A stretch of 7,370 bases of DNA, taken from NCBI GenBank assembly GCA_030620065.1, contig JAUXFJ010000076.1, positions 1 to 7,370 of the forward strand. Direction: 5' to 3'. The notes beneath the pieces are model-generated. The model ran no database searches. It saw only the letters and a list, made by a program, of their open reading frames with translations, and was not told the DNA's origin. This DNA comes from Anaerolineaceae bacterium (GTDB taxonomy: Bacteria; Chloroflexota; Anaerolineae; Anaerolineales; Anaerolineaceae). This document shows, in pieces, positions 1-6,901 of the stretch. The position numbers were made by a program, and so were the translations under genes. The stretch's first letter is position 1; each line of letters opens with the position of its first letter.

Positions 1-1
1 C

Positions 2-3000
2 CTGCCCTTCATGCCAAACCCCTCTTCTCCACCTATCCTCGTAGCACCGATCCGGGCAATCATGACACGCACATTGCCTCGGCGTGAATTTCTTCGAAAC
101 ACACGTACGATCAAGCTGGGGCAGACTGTTACACCTGACGACTTATTGCGCTTTTGGGTTGGGATCGGTTATGAATACAGTAATACTGTCGTACAGGTTG
201 GCCAATTCTCGCGCCGTGGAGGTATATTAGATATTTGGCCGCCTAGTTCCATGCTGCCAGTACGAATTGAATTCTTTGGGGATGAAATTGATACCTTAAG
301 GAGCTTTAATCCAGCCACACAGCGAACCGCCGAAACGCTTAAAAGCATCATCATCTCTCCCGCTAAGGAATTTCTTCCCATCAATGCTGAAAAGATGGGT
401 CTAAATCTCGAAAAACTCAATGAGTTTAATATCCCGCAGATCTATTCATTTGCAGCCAACCCAATGGATTATTTTCCCGATTCGGCTTTGGTCTTGCTTG
501 ATGGTCGTGAATTCATTACTGCTGCAGTCAACGACATTGAAGAAGATGCACTCAATCGCCGGGATGAAAGTATTCAAACTGGGATCTTAACCCAAGACTC
601 ACCAATACCTTACATCACTTGGTCCGAAATTGAGGATAGCTTTAATAACAAACAAGTCCTTGAATTAGGTTATACCAATGCCCCGGATATACCCACACTA
701 GCCGAATCTTTCAATCCCGGCCCGCGGTTTGGCGGAAAACTTAAAAACCTTATAGAACATTTAAAATCTCTCGAGCGGCAGAATCACGCCTGGACAATTG
801 TCTCCCGTCAATCATCCCGATTAGCAGAGCTTTGGCAAGAAAATCATCCGCAAACCGAAACAAATGTCAGTAAGGACTTCATTGACAGTACCCTATCAAG
901 TGGTTGGATCCTGCGGCTTCCGGACAAGAAACAGCATCACCTTTTGACTGATAGTGAGATTTTCGGATGGAGTCGTCCACAAGCTCGTCGCAGATTTCAC
1001 CCCACAGCTGAGGCACCCGAAGCCATTTATGCTGACCTGCAGCCCGGTGATTGGGTCGTCCATGTGGATCATGGAATCGGCAAATTCATCGGACTTATCC
1101 AAACTGATCTGGACAGTGTTGAACGTGAATACCTTTGCATAGAATACAAAGATAATGATCAATTATTCGTACCTATCCACCAAGCAGATCGGATAACACA
1201 CTATATAGGTCCCAATGGAAGGGCACCCAATATCAATCGCTTGGGGGGCACAGGATGGAACAGTACCAAACAACGCGTCCGTCATGCTGTGCAGGAAGTT
1301 GCAGCAGATCTGCTTGAACTTTATGCCAAGCGGAAAATTACCTCTGGCTATGCGTTCAGCCCTGATACGGTTTGGCAAAAAGAATTAGAAGCCAGCTTCC
1401 CATATATTGAGACCAAAGACCAGCTGACTGCCATCCAGGAAGTAAAACAGGACATGGAATCCCAGCGCCCCATGGACCGTTTGTTGTGCGGTGATGTAGG
1501 CTATGGCAAAACTGAAGTGACCTTACGGGCTGCATTTAAAGCCGTCATGGATGGAAAACAAGTTGCTATCCTCGTTCCCACAACTGTCCTCGCCCAACAA
1601 CATTATGATACCTTTCGTGAACGATTATCTGTATTCCCAGTTCAAGTCGAAATGCTTTCACGCTTCCGAAAGCCAAAAGAACAGACTGCAATAATCAAGA
1701 AATTAGCTAGTAATCAAATTGACATCATCATCGGCACACACCGCTTGATCCAATCAGATGTCAGCTTCAAAGACCTTGGCTTGGTGGTCATTGATGAAGA
1801 ACAGCGTTTCGGTGTTACGCATAAAGAACACCTAAAAAAGCTGCGCACATCAGTTGATGTACTCACACTTACTGCAACCCCCATCCCGCGCACACTGTAC
1901 ATGGCACTGACTGGCGCACGCGATATCTCAACAATCAACACACCGCCCGAAGAACGCATCCCTATTATCACCCATATCGGTGCTTATGATCCAAAATTAG
2001 TCCGCGAAGCGATCGTACGTGAATTGGAACGCGGCGGGCAGGTCTTTTTCGTTCATAACCGGGTTCAAACTATTCCAGCAATGTACAGCCACTTGAGCAA
2101 TTTGATTCCCGAAGCACGGATTGGCATAGGTCATGGTCAAATGCATGAAGGCGATTTAGCCAATGTTATGCATGAATTCGTCTATGGCCAAATAGATGTA
2201 CTCTTATGCACTTCGATCATCGAATCCGGCCTGGATATCCCAAACGCCAACACATTAATCGTCGATCGTGCGGATAGGTTCGGTTTAGCGCAGCTTTATC
2301 AATTACGCGGACGGGTTGGGCGCGGTGCGCAACGAGCATATGCTTATCTTTTCCGCCACAAGCGTAGACCTCCCACCATTGAAGGTCAAGAACGTTTAGA
2401 GATCCTTGCGGAGAACACACAATTAGGAGTCGGTTATACGATCGCTATGCGAGATCTTGAGATGCGCGGTGCGGGCGAATTACTGGGAACACGTCAATCA
2501 GGATACATTGCTTCTATCGGCTTCCACCTCTATACAAAATTGTTATCCCAAGCAGTGCAAGAATTTCGCAAAGCCTTGGGAGAACCTGAGTATAAAGAAA
2601 ATATTCCGCTTCTGGACGTACCCAGCATGCCAATCAATGTGAAATTGCCATTAACTATTGGACTGCCAATCGAGTACATCCCTGATCAAGATCTGCGCTT
2701 GAACCTTTATCGACGGATAGCCGATTTGCGGGATGAGGACGAGATCGTTGCTACAGCTATAGAGTTCACAGATCGATTCGGACCCTTACCGCAGCAGGTT
2801 GAAAACCTCTTGCTACAAATGAAAATTAAAATTCGTGCCCATCGAATAGGATTAGCTTCTGTTACCCTTGGAAACAAGCAACTGATCTTACGTTTCCCGC
2901 CATTACCCCAAGGGATAAAACAAAGACTGCTGCCGTATATCGAGCCTAGAGTTCGCGTTGGCAAGAATGCTTATTGGATCGCGTTAAATGGAATTCAGGG

Positions 3001-3064
3001 GCAGCCCTGGCAGGACTTTCTCCTTGAGACCTTGCATAAAATTAAAGATGCGCTCGTAGACTAA
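2..3064 (+). CDS. mfd: Transcription-repair coupling factor Mfd (5'-partial)
   Basis: Mfd is a DNA translocase that removes stalled RNA polymerase from DNA lesions and recruits UvrA for nucleotide excision repair. The frame is open from the window's first bases (L-P-F before the Met at 11), and that Met lies inside the UvrB-like module, so the true start and roughly 100 residues are missing. Numbering from that internal Met: UvrB-homology region with FSRRGGILDIWP at 66-77; CarD-like RNA polymerase-interaction domain from about 343 (GDWVVHVDHGIGK at 346-358); Walker A GDVGYGKT at 494-501; motif Ia PTT at 523-525; DEEQ box at 595-598; motif III TATPIPRT at 621-628; motif V around ESGLD 738-742; motif VI QLRGRVGR at 764-771; C-terminal TRCF (D7) domain from about 862. 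All helicase motifs look intact, and about 1,020 visible residues fit the usual length of about 1,150. The next gene starts 85 bases downstream. Confidence 0.97.
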   Translation: MPFMPNPSSPPILVAPIRAIMTRTLPRREFLRNTRTIKLGQTVTPDDLLRFWVGIGYEYSNTVVQVGQFSRRGGILDIWPPSSMLPVRIEFFGDEIDTLRSFNPATQRTAETLKSIIISPAKEFLPINAEKMGLNLEKLNEFNIPQIYSFAANPMDYFPDSALVLLDGREFITAAVNDIEEDALNRRDESIQTGILTQDSPIPYITWSEIEDSFNNKQVLELGYTNAPDIPTLAESFNPGPRFGGKLKNLIEHLKSLERQNHAWTIVSRQSSRLAELWQENHPQTETNVSKDFIDSTLSSGWILRLPDKKQHHLLTDSEIFGWSRPQARRRFHPTAEAPEAIYADLQPGDWVVHVDHGIGKFIGLIQTDLDSVEREYLCIEYKDNDQLFVPIHQADRITHYIGPNGRAPNINRLGGTGWNSTKQRVRHAVQEVAADLLELYAKRKITSGYAFSPDTVWQKELEASFPYIETKDQLTAIQEVKQDMESQRPMDRLLCGDVGYGKTEVTLRAAFKAVMDGKQVAILVPTTVLAQQHYDTFRERLSVFPVQVEMLSRFRKPKEQTAIIKKLASNQIDIIIGTHRLIQSDVSFKDLGLVVIDEEQRFGVTHKEHLKKLRTSVDVLTLTATPIPRTLYMALTGARDISTINTPPEERIPIITHIGAYDPKLVREAIVRELERGGQVFFVHNRVQTIPAMYSHLSNLIPEARIGIGHGQMHEGDLANVMHEFVYGQIDVLLCTSIIESGLDIPNANTLIVDRADRFGLAQLYQLRGRVGRGAQRAYAYLFRHKRRPPTIEGQERLEILAENTQLGVGYTIAMRDLEMRGAGELLGTRQSGYIASIGFHLYTKLLSQAVQEFRKALGEPEYKENIPLLDVPSMPINVKLPLTIGLPIEYIPDQDLRLNLYRRIADLRDEDEIVATAIEFTDRFGPLPQQVENLLLQMKIKIRAHRIGLASVTLGNKQLILRFPPLPQGIKQRLLPYIEPRVRVGKNAYWIALNGIQGQPWQDFLLETLHKIKDALVD

Positions 3065-3074
3065 TTCTTAATAA

Positions 3075-3101
3075 TTGCCTGACGAATGCTTATGATATAC
3101 T
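3075..3101 (+). promoter_or_regulatory. Putative extended -10 promoter for the YabE-like gene and rsmA
   Basis: In the 85-base gap after mfd, the sequence TGATATACT (3093-3101) reads as an extended -10 element, TG-n-TATACT. A TTGCCT at 3075-3080 could serve as a -35 box, but the 15-base spacing is short, so the extended -10 probably carries the signal. Transcription would begin near 3108 and leave a leader of about 42 bases before the ATG at 3150. This is pattern matching only. If real, it separates the downstream pair from mfd, although read-through from mfd remains possible because I see no terminator in the gap. Confidence 0.45.
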
Positions 3102-3149
3102 GCTTAAGAGCAAACTTTAGCAGCAGAGAGTCAATGCCTCACTAAAAAC

Positions 3150-4547
3150 ATGAGAATATTCATTAAATACCGTTCATGGTTCACACTTATAGCAGTGCTC
3201 ATGGTTATTTCCGGCATCGTGATGATCACATTCTCGTTCCGCCAGAAAGTGACGCTGATCATTGATAACGAAACGCAAGAGGTCGTCAGCTTTGCCCTTA
3301 GACCAGTAACTGTGCTGCGTGCAGCGGGGGTCGAAGTGCATCCTGAAGATAAGCTCTCACCCCCTCTAAAAACATTTTGGCTTTCCTCTAATACTATTCA
3401 TTTACAGCGCGCACAACCTATTCAAATTGTTGCCGGAGAGAACACAACTTCACTTGTTAGTGCAGAAAGAATACCTGCCAATCTTTTACTTGAAGCGGGT
3501 TACCCTTTATTCCCTGGCGACCGGATTCTCTGGAATGCCGCGGTGATCGACCAAGATGCACCCCTTCCCTCAAGACGCGCCTATCTCTTGCAGCTCCAAC
3601 AAGCACAGCCCGTCACGGTAATAACAGATGATGGATCGATAACATTCTATTCATCTCAAGCAAGCCTAGGGATGGCACTGCTCGAAGCAGGCGTTCAGAT
3701 CACGCCTGAAGATACCCTGTCGCTCGACCCGGAAACACCTTTAGATCGTGCGTTGACAGTCTCGCTGCGCCGCGCAAAACTGCTTACTGTTTCAGTGAAC
3801 GGCCATACTGTAAGCGGGTTTTCTTCTGCTCTAACTGTTGGTCAGGCATTAAGCGACCTCGGCCTCGCCCTTCAGGATTTGGATTACAGTGAACCATCTG
3901 AAGAATCAGCATTACCTGAAGATGGGACCATTCGCATCGTGCGGATAAAAGAAGCACTTGTGCTACAAAAAGAAGAGCTCCCTTACCAAAGTTCTTATCA
4001 GCCAGACCCCGAGACAGAACTTGACCAATTTTCTGTAGTTCAATCAGGGCAAGTTGAATTGATCGTCAATCGTATCCGCATCAGATATGCCAATGGCGAA
4101 GAAATTGGGCGAGTAGAGGATGAGAATTGGCAAGCCAGTAAGTCCCAGGATGGGATTATCGGCTATGGAACCAAGGTCGTCATTCGTACAGAAGTGATCA
4201 ACGGTCAAACGATCGAGTATTGGCGCAAAATAAGCGTCTACGCGACTTCATATGCACCCTTTTCGCAAGGAGGAATCTACACTGGCACCACGAGCACTGC
4301 CAGTGGTATTCCCTTGGAGAAAGGGATTGTTGCCGTCTTGGTTAGCTGGTATAGAGCAATGAAATTTCAAAAGGTTTATATTCCAGGTTATGGCTACGGG
4401 ACCATCGCTGACACTGGCGGCGGTATTCCCGGCAGACCCTGGGTAGATTTGGGATTTAGTGATGACGATTACGAATCCTGGCACTTCTGGGTTCCTATGT
4501 ACTTTCTTACCCCTGTTCCATCCTATATTCCGTATCTACTACCATGA
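3150..4547 (+). CDS. YabE-type cell-wall protein: DUF348 repeats, G5 and variant 3D domain
   Basis: This 465-residue protein is probably a membrane-anchored extracellular protein acting on peptidoglycan. A short basic N-terminus precedes one hydrophobic segment (about 9-30), a signal anchor. Then come four ubiquitin-like DUF348-type repeats (about 33-88, 89-150, 153-208, 211-267), a G5 domain (about 270-358) and a C-terminal 3D domain (about 360-455). The family's DTGG motif is present (D421), as is the final aspartate in VDLGF (D433). The aspartate expected in the A-V-D motif is replaced by leucine (L397, in a KGIVAVLVSWY context). 3D domains resemble the catalytic barrel of lytic transglycosylase MltA, so the lost acid could alter activity. 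ATG 3150 is the only usable start: an in-frame stop lies at 3105 with no start codon between. No clear Shine-Dalgarno precedes it. The stop overlaps the rsmA start as ATGA. The domain calls are strong; enzymatic activity is inference. Confidence 0.88.
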   Translation: MRIFIKYRSWFTLIAVLMVISGIVMITFSFRQKVTLIIDNETQEVVSFALRPVTVLRAAGVEVHPEDKLSPPLKTFWLSSNTIHLQRAQPIQIVAGENTTSLVSAERIPANLLLEAGYPLFPGDRILWNAAVIDQDAPLPSRRAYLLQLQQAQPVTVITDDGSITFYSSQASLGMALLEAGVQITPEDTLSLDPETPLDRALTVSLRRAKLLTVSVNGHTVSGFSSALTVGQALSDLGLALQDLDYSEPSEESALPEDGTIRIVRIKEALVLQKEELPYQSSYQPDPETELDQFSVVQSGQVELIVNRIRIRYANGEEIGRVEDENWQASKSQDGIIGYGTKVVIRTEVINGQTIEYWRKISVYATSYAPFSQGGIYTGTTSTASGIPLEKGIVAVLVSWYRAMKFQKVYIPGYGYGTIADTGGGIPGRPWVDLGFSDDDYESWHFWVPMYFLTPVPSYIPYLLP

Positions 4548-5383
4548 CGCTCCCACCACTTAACGTCCCTCAGTTATTAAAAACCTATCACCTAAGACCA
4601 AAAAAAAAGCTTGGGCAAAATTTTCTAATTGATCCTAATGCCTTGGAACGCATCATTGATGTTGCCCAGGTAGACCCTCAAGATACTGTTTTGGAGATTG
4701 GTGCTGGTCTCGGCAGCCTGACACGCTTGCTTTCCCTGCGGGCAAACCATGTGACCGCGGTTGAAATCGACCAAGCCCTTATCCCAATACTTGAAGATGT
4801 TTTAAACCCGTACCATAATGTCGATCTCATCCAAGGCAATATCCTCGATTTAGATCCAATTGCCATCATCCACCAGTCAGAATATATCGTCGTGGCAAAT
4901 ATCCCTTATTACATCACTTCTGCCTTACTGCGCCATCTGCTTGAAGCTTCTTTAAAGCCCAAACGGCTTGTTTTAACGATCCAGCAAGAGGTAGCTGAAA
5001 GAATATGCGTAAAAAGTGGGAAAATGAGCCTCCTGGCACTCTCCGTACACCTTTATGGGAAACCGCAGATCAAAGCAAAGATCCCTGCAGGCTGTTTTTA
5101 CCCAGTTCCTGCGGTTGATTCTAATGTGATCTCGATCGAGCTCTTCCCTGAACCGCGAATCCCTTCAAGCGATCTTGAGCTGTTCTTCGATCTCGCGCAT
5201 GCTGGTTTCAATCAAAAGAGAAAGACCCTGCGTAACGCACTTACATCCCGGTTTTCATATTCCGCAGATGAAACAGCAGCTTTGATCCGACAAGCAAATA
5301 TCGATCCCCAAAGACGTGCAGAGACCTTGAGCCTTGAGGAATGGCATTGTCTCACGAAGGTATATCAGGAAAATCTTGCATAA
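4544..5383 (+). CDS. rsmA: 16S rRNA (adenine1518-N6/adenine1519-N6)-dimethyltransferase RsmA
   Basis: RsmA (KsgA) dimethylates two adjacent adenines in the 3'-terminal helix 45 of 16S rRNA, using S-adenosylmethionine, late in small-subunit assembly. The 279-residue length is normal. Visible signatures: N-terminal LGQNFL (23-28), SAM-binding motif I EIGAGLG (51-57), acidic loop E74-I-D76 at the end of the second strand, catalytic motif IV NIPYYI (119-124), FYPVPAVDS (185-193), the basic QKRKTLRN stretch (224-231) and the C-terminal PQRRAETLSLEEW (255-267). The start overlaps the stop of the YabE-like gene by four bases (ATGA), and no Shine-Dalgarno is visible upstream, so translation probably depends on coupling or re-initiation from the upstream gene. 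It ends 37 bases from a convergent glycosyltransferase gene. Loss of KsgA commonly gives kasugamycin resistance in bacteria. Confidence 0.97.
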   Translation: MTLPPLNVPQLLKTYHLRPKKKLGQNFLIDPNALERIIDVAQVDPQDTVLEIGAGLGSLTRLLSLRANHVTAVEIDQALIPILEDVLNPYHNVDLIQGNILDLDPIAIIHQSEYIVVANIPYYITSALLRHLLEASLKPKRLVLTIQQEVAERICVKSGKMSLLALSVHLYGKPQIKAKIPAGCFYPVPAVDSNVISIELFPEPRIPSSDLELFFDLAHAGFNQKRKTLRNALTSRFSYSADETAALIRQANIDPQRRAETLSLEEWHCLTKVYQENLA

Positions 5384-5420
5384 AAGTCGTATTCCCCCTG
5401 ACTTAATGTTGATAATTTTA

Positions 5421-6155
5421 TTATTGTGATGAACTTCTGCGCAGCTCCCGGTAAACGCGTCGAAGCTGCCAAACCCTGAAGGCTGCCTCGACCTGTATTT
5501 TCAAAGTCATTTTTGAAATCCCACTCTGTCTTTCCGAAAAATAAATGGGGACTTCTTTAAATTTACATCCCTTGAGACTGGCAAGATAGGCAAGCTCGAC
5601 AATAAAAACATAACCGTTCGAACGCGATTCGCCAAATGGTATTGCTTCCAATGCAGAACGCCGCCACAAGCGATATCCTCCAGTCACATCCTTGATCGGT
5701 AAACCTAGAATTGTGCGGGCATATAAATTCCCAAACCCTGAAAGCCACTTCCGCCATATCGGCCAATCTCTATCTAGACTTCCACCTTTGGTATAGCGTG
5801 AACCGATTACAATATCAGCTTCTTCAAGCGCTGCCAGCATTTGAAGAAGTTTTTCAGACGGATGGGAAAGATCCGCATCCATCATGCCAATTACCTCAGC
5901 ACCGTTTGCCAATGCCTTATTAAACCCCTCGATATATGCTCGCCCAAGACCCTCTTTTTCTTTCCGGTGGATCACTTCCAATTTCGCCCCAAGTTTTTCA
6001 TGCAGCTTATCAGCGGCTTTGCCGCTGCCATCCGGGCTGTTATCATCAACAATAATCACATTCAGTCCTGGTATCCCAAGCAAGAATATCTCAGATATCA
6101 AAATGGGGATATTCTCCGCCTCATTATAAGTAGGGATCACAACCGTAATTTTCAT
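5421..6155 (-). CDS. Polyprenol-phosphate mannosyltransferase-like family 2 glycosyltransferase (DPM1 type)
   Basis: Enzymes of this type transfer a sugar, usually mannose from GDP-mannose, to a polyprenyl phosphate at the inner membrane face, supplying a lipid-linked donor for glycans or glycolipids. I chose the ATG at 6155 (244 residues, MKITVVIPTYNE...) because GAGGAG lies four bases upstream and the family usually begins this way. The frame also extends to a TTG at 6179, but that start has a poorly spaced AAGGA. Motifs: PTYNE (8-12), DDNSPDGSG (37-45), metal-binding DAD (93-95) followed by LSHP, IGSRY (117-121), DVTGGYRLWRRSAL (156-169) and the late ERQSGISKM (208-216). No hydrophobic segment follows, so this is the short soluble form without the C-terminal membrane domain that some homologues carry. 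Mannose specificity and the exact lipid are inferred from family resemblance; glucose or another sugar cannot be excluded. No other glycan gene is adjacent. Confidence 0.9.
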   Translation of the reverse strand: MKITVVIPTYNEAENIPILISEIFLLGIPGLNVIIVDDNSPDGSGKAADKLHEKLGAKLEVIHRKEKEGLGRAYIEGFNKALANGAEVIGMMDADLSHPSEKLLQMLAALEEADIVIGSRYTKGGSLDRDWPIWRKWLSGFGNLYARTILGLPIKDVTGGYRLWRRSALEAIPFGESRSNGYVFIVELAYLASLKGCKFKEVPIYFSERQSGISKMTLKIQVEAAFRVWQLRRVYRELRRSSSQ

Positions 6156-6159
6156 AAAG

Positions 6160-6165
6160 CTCCTC
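6160..6165 (-). promoter_or_regulatory. Ribosome binding site fixing the glycosyltransferase start
   Basis: GAGGAG on the minus strand sits four bases upstream of the ATG at 6155. It decides the start against the in-frame TTG at 6179, which would add eight residues (MIAVLRSF if the TTG is read as Met) that are not part of the conserved domain. Confidence 0.75.
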
Positions 6166-6254
6166 AATACTGCAATCAAGTTCCTTATAAATATACACCA
6201 TATGCACCATACAATATTTTATGCTTAGTAAAACCCCCGTGGATATTATCACAT

Positions 6255-6281
6255 ATTATGAATAGAGGATTTTTCACTCAA
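6255..6281 (-). promoter_or_regulatory. Possible sigma-70-like promoter for the glycosyltransferase gene
   Basis: Reading the minus strand, TTGAGT (plus 6276-6281) is followed after 15 bases by CATAAT (plus 6255-6260). Each box resembles the consensus, but the spacing is shorter than the usual 17, and other AT-rich candidates lie nearby, for example an extended TG-T-GATAAT just downstream. The leader would be roughly 90 bases. Treat this as a guess about location; the hairpin after the DUF4190-like gene makes a separate promoter here plausible. Confidence 0.28.
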
Positions 6282-6425
6282 GAAAATAATTCTTTATGCA
6301 CTCATTAGATTTGCACTGATTGAGTAAATGTCCCCCATCCAATCTCTGTGTATGACTGAACTTTAGATGTATTTCTTCTCCCCGCATATTAGGCGAATCC
6401 AGCCATGATCCTGAAAACAAGAAAC

Positions 6426-6456
6426 AAGCGTTACCTCATAAAAAGAAGCAACGCTT
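6426..6456 (-). terminator. Possible rho-independent terminator after the DUF4190-like gene
   Basis: A perfect 7-base inverted repeat (AAGCGTT at 6426-6432, AACGCTT at 6450-6456) encloses a 17-base loop. On the minus strand it begins 25 bases past the stop codon at 6481 and is followed by the T-rich stretch GTTTCTTGTTTTC. The position and trailing T bases suit a terminator. The short stem, large loop and interrupted T tract make it weak. Confidence 0.42.
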
Positions 6457-6480
6457 ATTTAACCTTCTAAAGAATTTACT

Positions 6481-6807
6481 TTACATCATATCTGCCCAAG
6501 CCAAACCGAGGACACCTAGGGTTAATATCAAACCAATTAAACCAAGAACTACCCCAATGCCGCCAGTGATCAATGCTGCCAGGGCCATGCCATCCCCGCC
6601 TTCTTCGCCATCTGATTCCTTGATTTGCTTACGCCCTATAAAACCAAAGATCAAAGCTGCAATACCAAAAATGATGGCGAATATTTGTCCGACCACCGGT
6701 AGCATGCAGCAGGCGGTTAATAGTGCAACATCTGCGATAATGCCAGCAATCATGCCGAGCAAAGCCATTGTGTTATTCTTCGTGGGGGGAACTGAATCAA
6801 TCGTCAT
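6481..6807 (-). CDS. Small DUF4190-like integral membrane protein
   Basis: This is a 108-residue hydrophobic protein of unknown function. The ATG at 6807 is preferred because AAAGGAG ends six bases upstream; the frame stays open further upstream but that sequence is leader. A polar N-terminus (1-12) precedes hydrophobic stretches at about 13-35 and 37-58, a short polar loop (RKQIKESDGEEGGDG, 59-73) and a glycine-rich hydrophobic stretch at about 74-103. The arrangement of N-x-x-A-L near the start, then G-R-K-Q-I-K-E-S, then G-D-G-M-A-L-A-A-L-I-T-G-G matches DUF4190, whose members have paired helices around a Q-I-K-x-S loop with a following G-x-G-M-A. Two adjacent cysteines (C33, C34) lie in the first helix. 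The domain name is recognised from pattern and gives no function. It diverges from the deacetylase gene. Confidence 0.82.
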   Translation of the reverse strand: MTIDSVPPTKNNTMALLGMIAGIIADVALLTACCMLPVVGQIFAIIFGIAALIFGFIGRKQIKESDGEEGGDGMALAALITGGIGVVLGLIGLILTLGVLGLAWADMM

Positions 6808-6813
6808 TTCTCT

Positions 6814-6820
6814 CTCCTTT
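6814..6820 (-). promoter_or_regulatory. Ribosome binding site of the DUF4190-like gene
   Basis: AAAGGAG on the minus strand is placed six bases before the ATG at 6807. This strong site fixes the start and rules out two upstream in-frame starts, at 6837 and 6867, which would place the site inside the coding sequence. Confidence 0.8.
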
Positions 6821-6853
6821 TCACTGTTTACTAACATATGTAGACTAATCAGA

Positions 6854-6863
6854 TAATGCATTA
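6854..6863. repeat. Perfect 10-bp palindrome at the presumed transcription start of the DUF4190-like gene
   Basis: TAATGCATTA reads the same on both strands. It lies immediately downstream of the minus-strand -10 box (6866-6871), so the expected start of transcription, near 6859, falls inside it. That placement would suit a repressor site, but a 10-bp AT-rich palindrome can arise by chance. Confidence 0.4.
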
Positions 6864-6865
6864 CC

Positions 6866-6874
6866 ATTGTAGCA
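6866..6874 (-). promoter_or_regulatory. Putative extended -10 promoter for the DUF4190-like gene
   Basis: The minus strand shows TGCTACAAT, an extended -10 (TG-n-TACAAT). I see no good -35 box 16-18 bases upstream. The leader to the ATG at 6807 would be about 50 bases. Confidence 0.45.
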
Positions 6875-6901
6875 CATTACACATGATCAGATATTAACAG
6901 G

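Larger units (their letters stand above)
6156..6480. other. 325-base AT-rich spacer without a convincing gene
   Basis: This stretch lies between two minus-strand genes. On the minus strand it holds a possible terminator for the upstream DUF4190-like gene, a possible promoter for the glycosyltransferase, and a tandem 9-base repeat (CACCATA at 6196-6202 and 6205-6211 on the plus strand). A 10-base-spaced ATATTAT pair lies at 6243-6249 and 6253-6259. GCACTCATT at 6298-6306 recurs as GCACTGATT at 6313-6321. Open frames crossing it are short or run antisense through the glycosyltransferase gene. I see no tRNA-like or riboswitch-like fold by eye. Confidence 0.6.

Noticed and set aside
1..10. ATG at 11 as the true mfd start
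   Set aside because: The frame stays open upstream, the sequence there lies inside the conserved UvrB-like module, and about 100 expected residues would be missing, so the gene simply enters from outside the window.
5384..5420. Terminator between the convergent rsmA and glycosyltransferase genes
   Set aside because: The only inverted repeat is five bases long (AAGTC at 5384-5388, GACTT at 5400-5404) with an 11-base loop. A few T bases follow it on the minus strand, but the stem is too weak to call.
5841..6308. Plus-strand open frame of 155 codons opposite the glycosyltransferase gene
   Set aside because: Most of it is antisense to a well-supported gene with intact motifs, and its translation has no recognisable domain or ribosome site.
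6385..6410. tRNA-like T-arm (GGCGAATCCAGCCA)
   Set aside because: The segment lacks a proper GTTCRA loop, and no acceptor, D or anticodon arm can be folded around it on either strand.
6557..6856. Plus-strand open frame opposite the DUF4190-like gene
   Set aside because: It is the complement of a gene with a strong ribosome site and helix pattern. Its proline- and methionine-rich product is typical of an antisense shadow.
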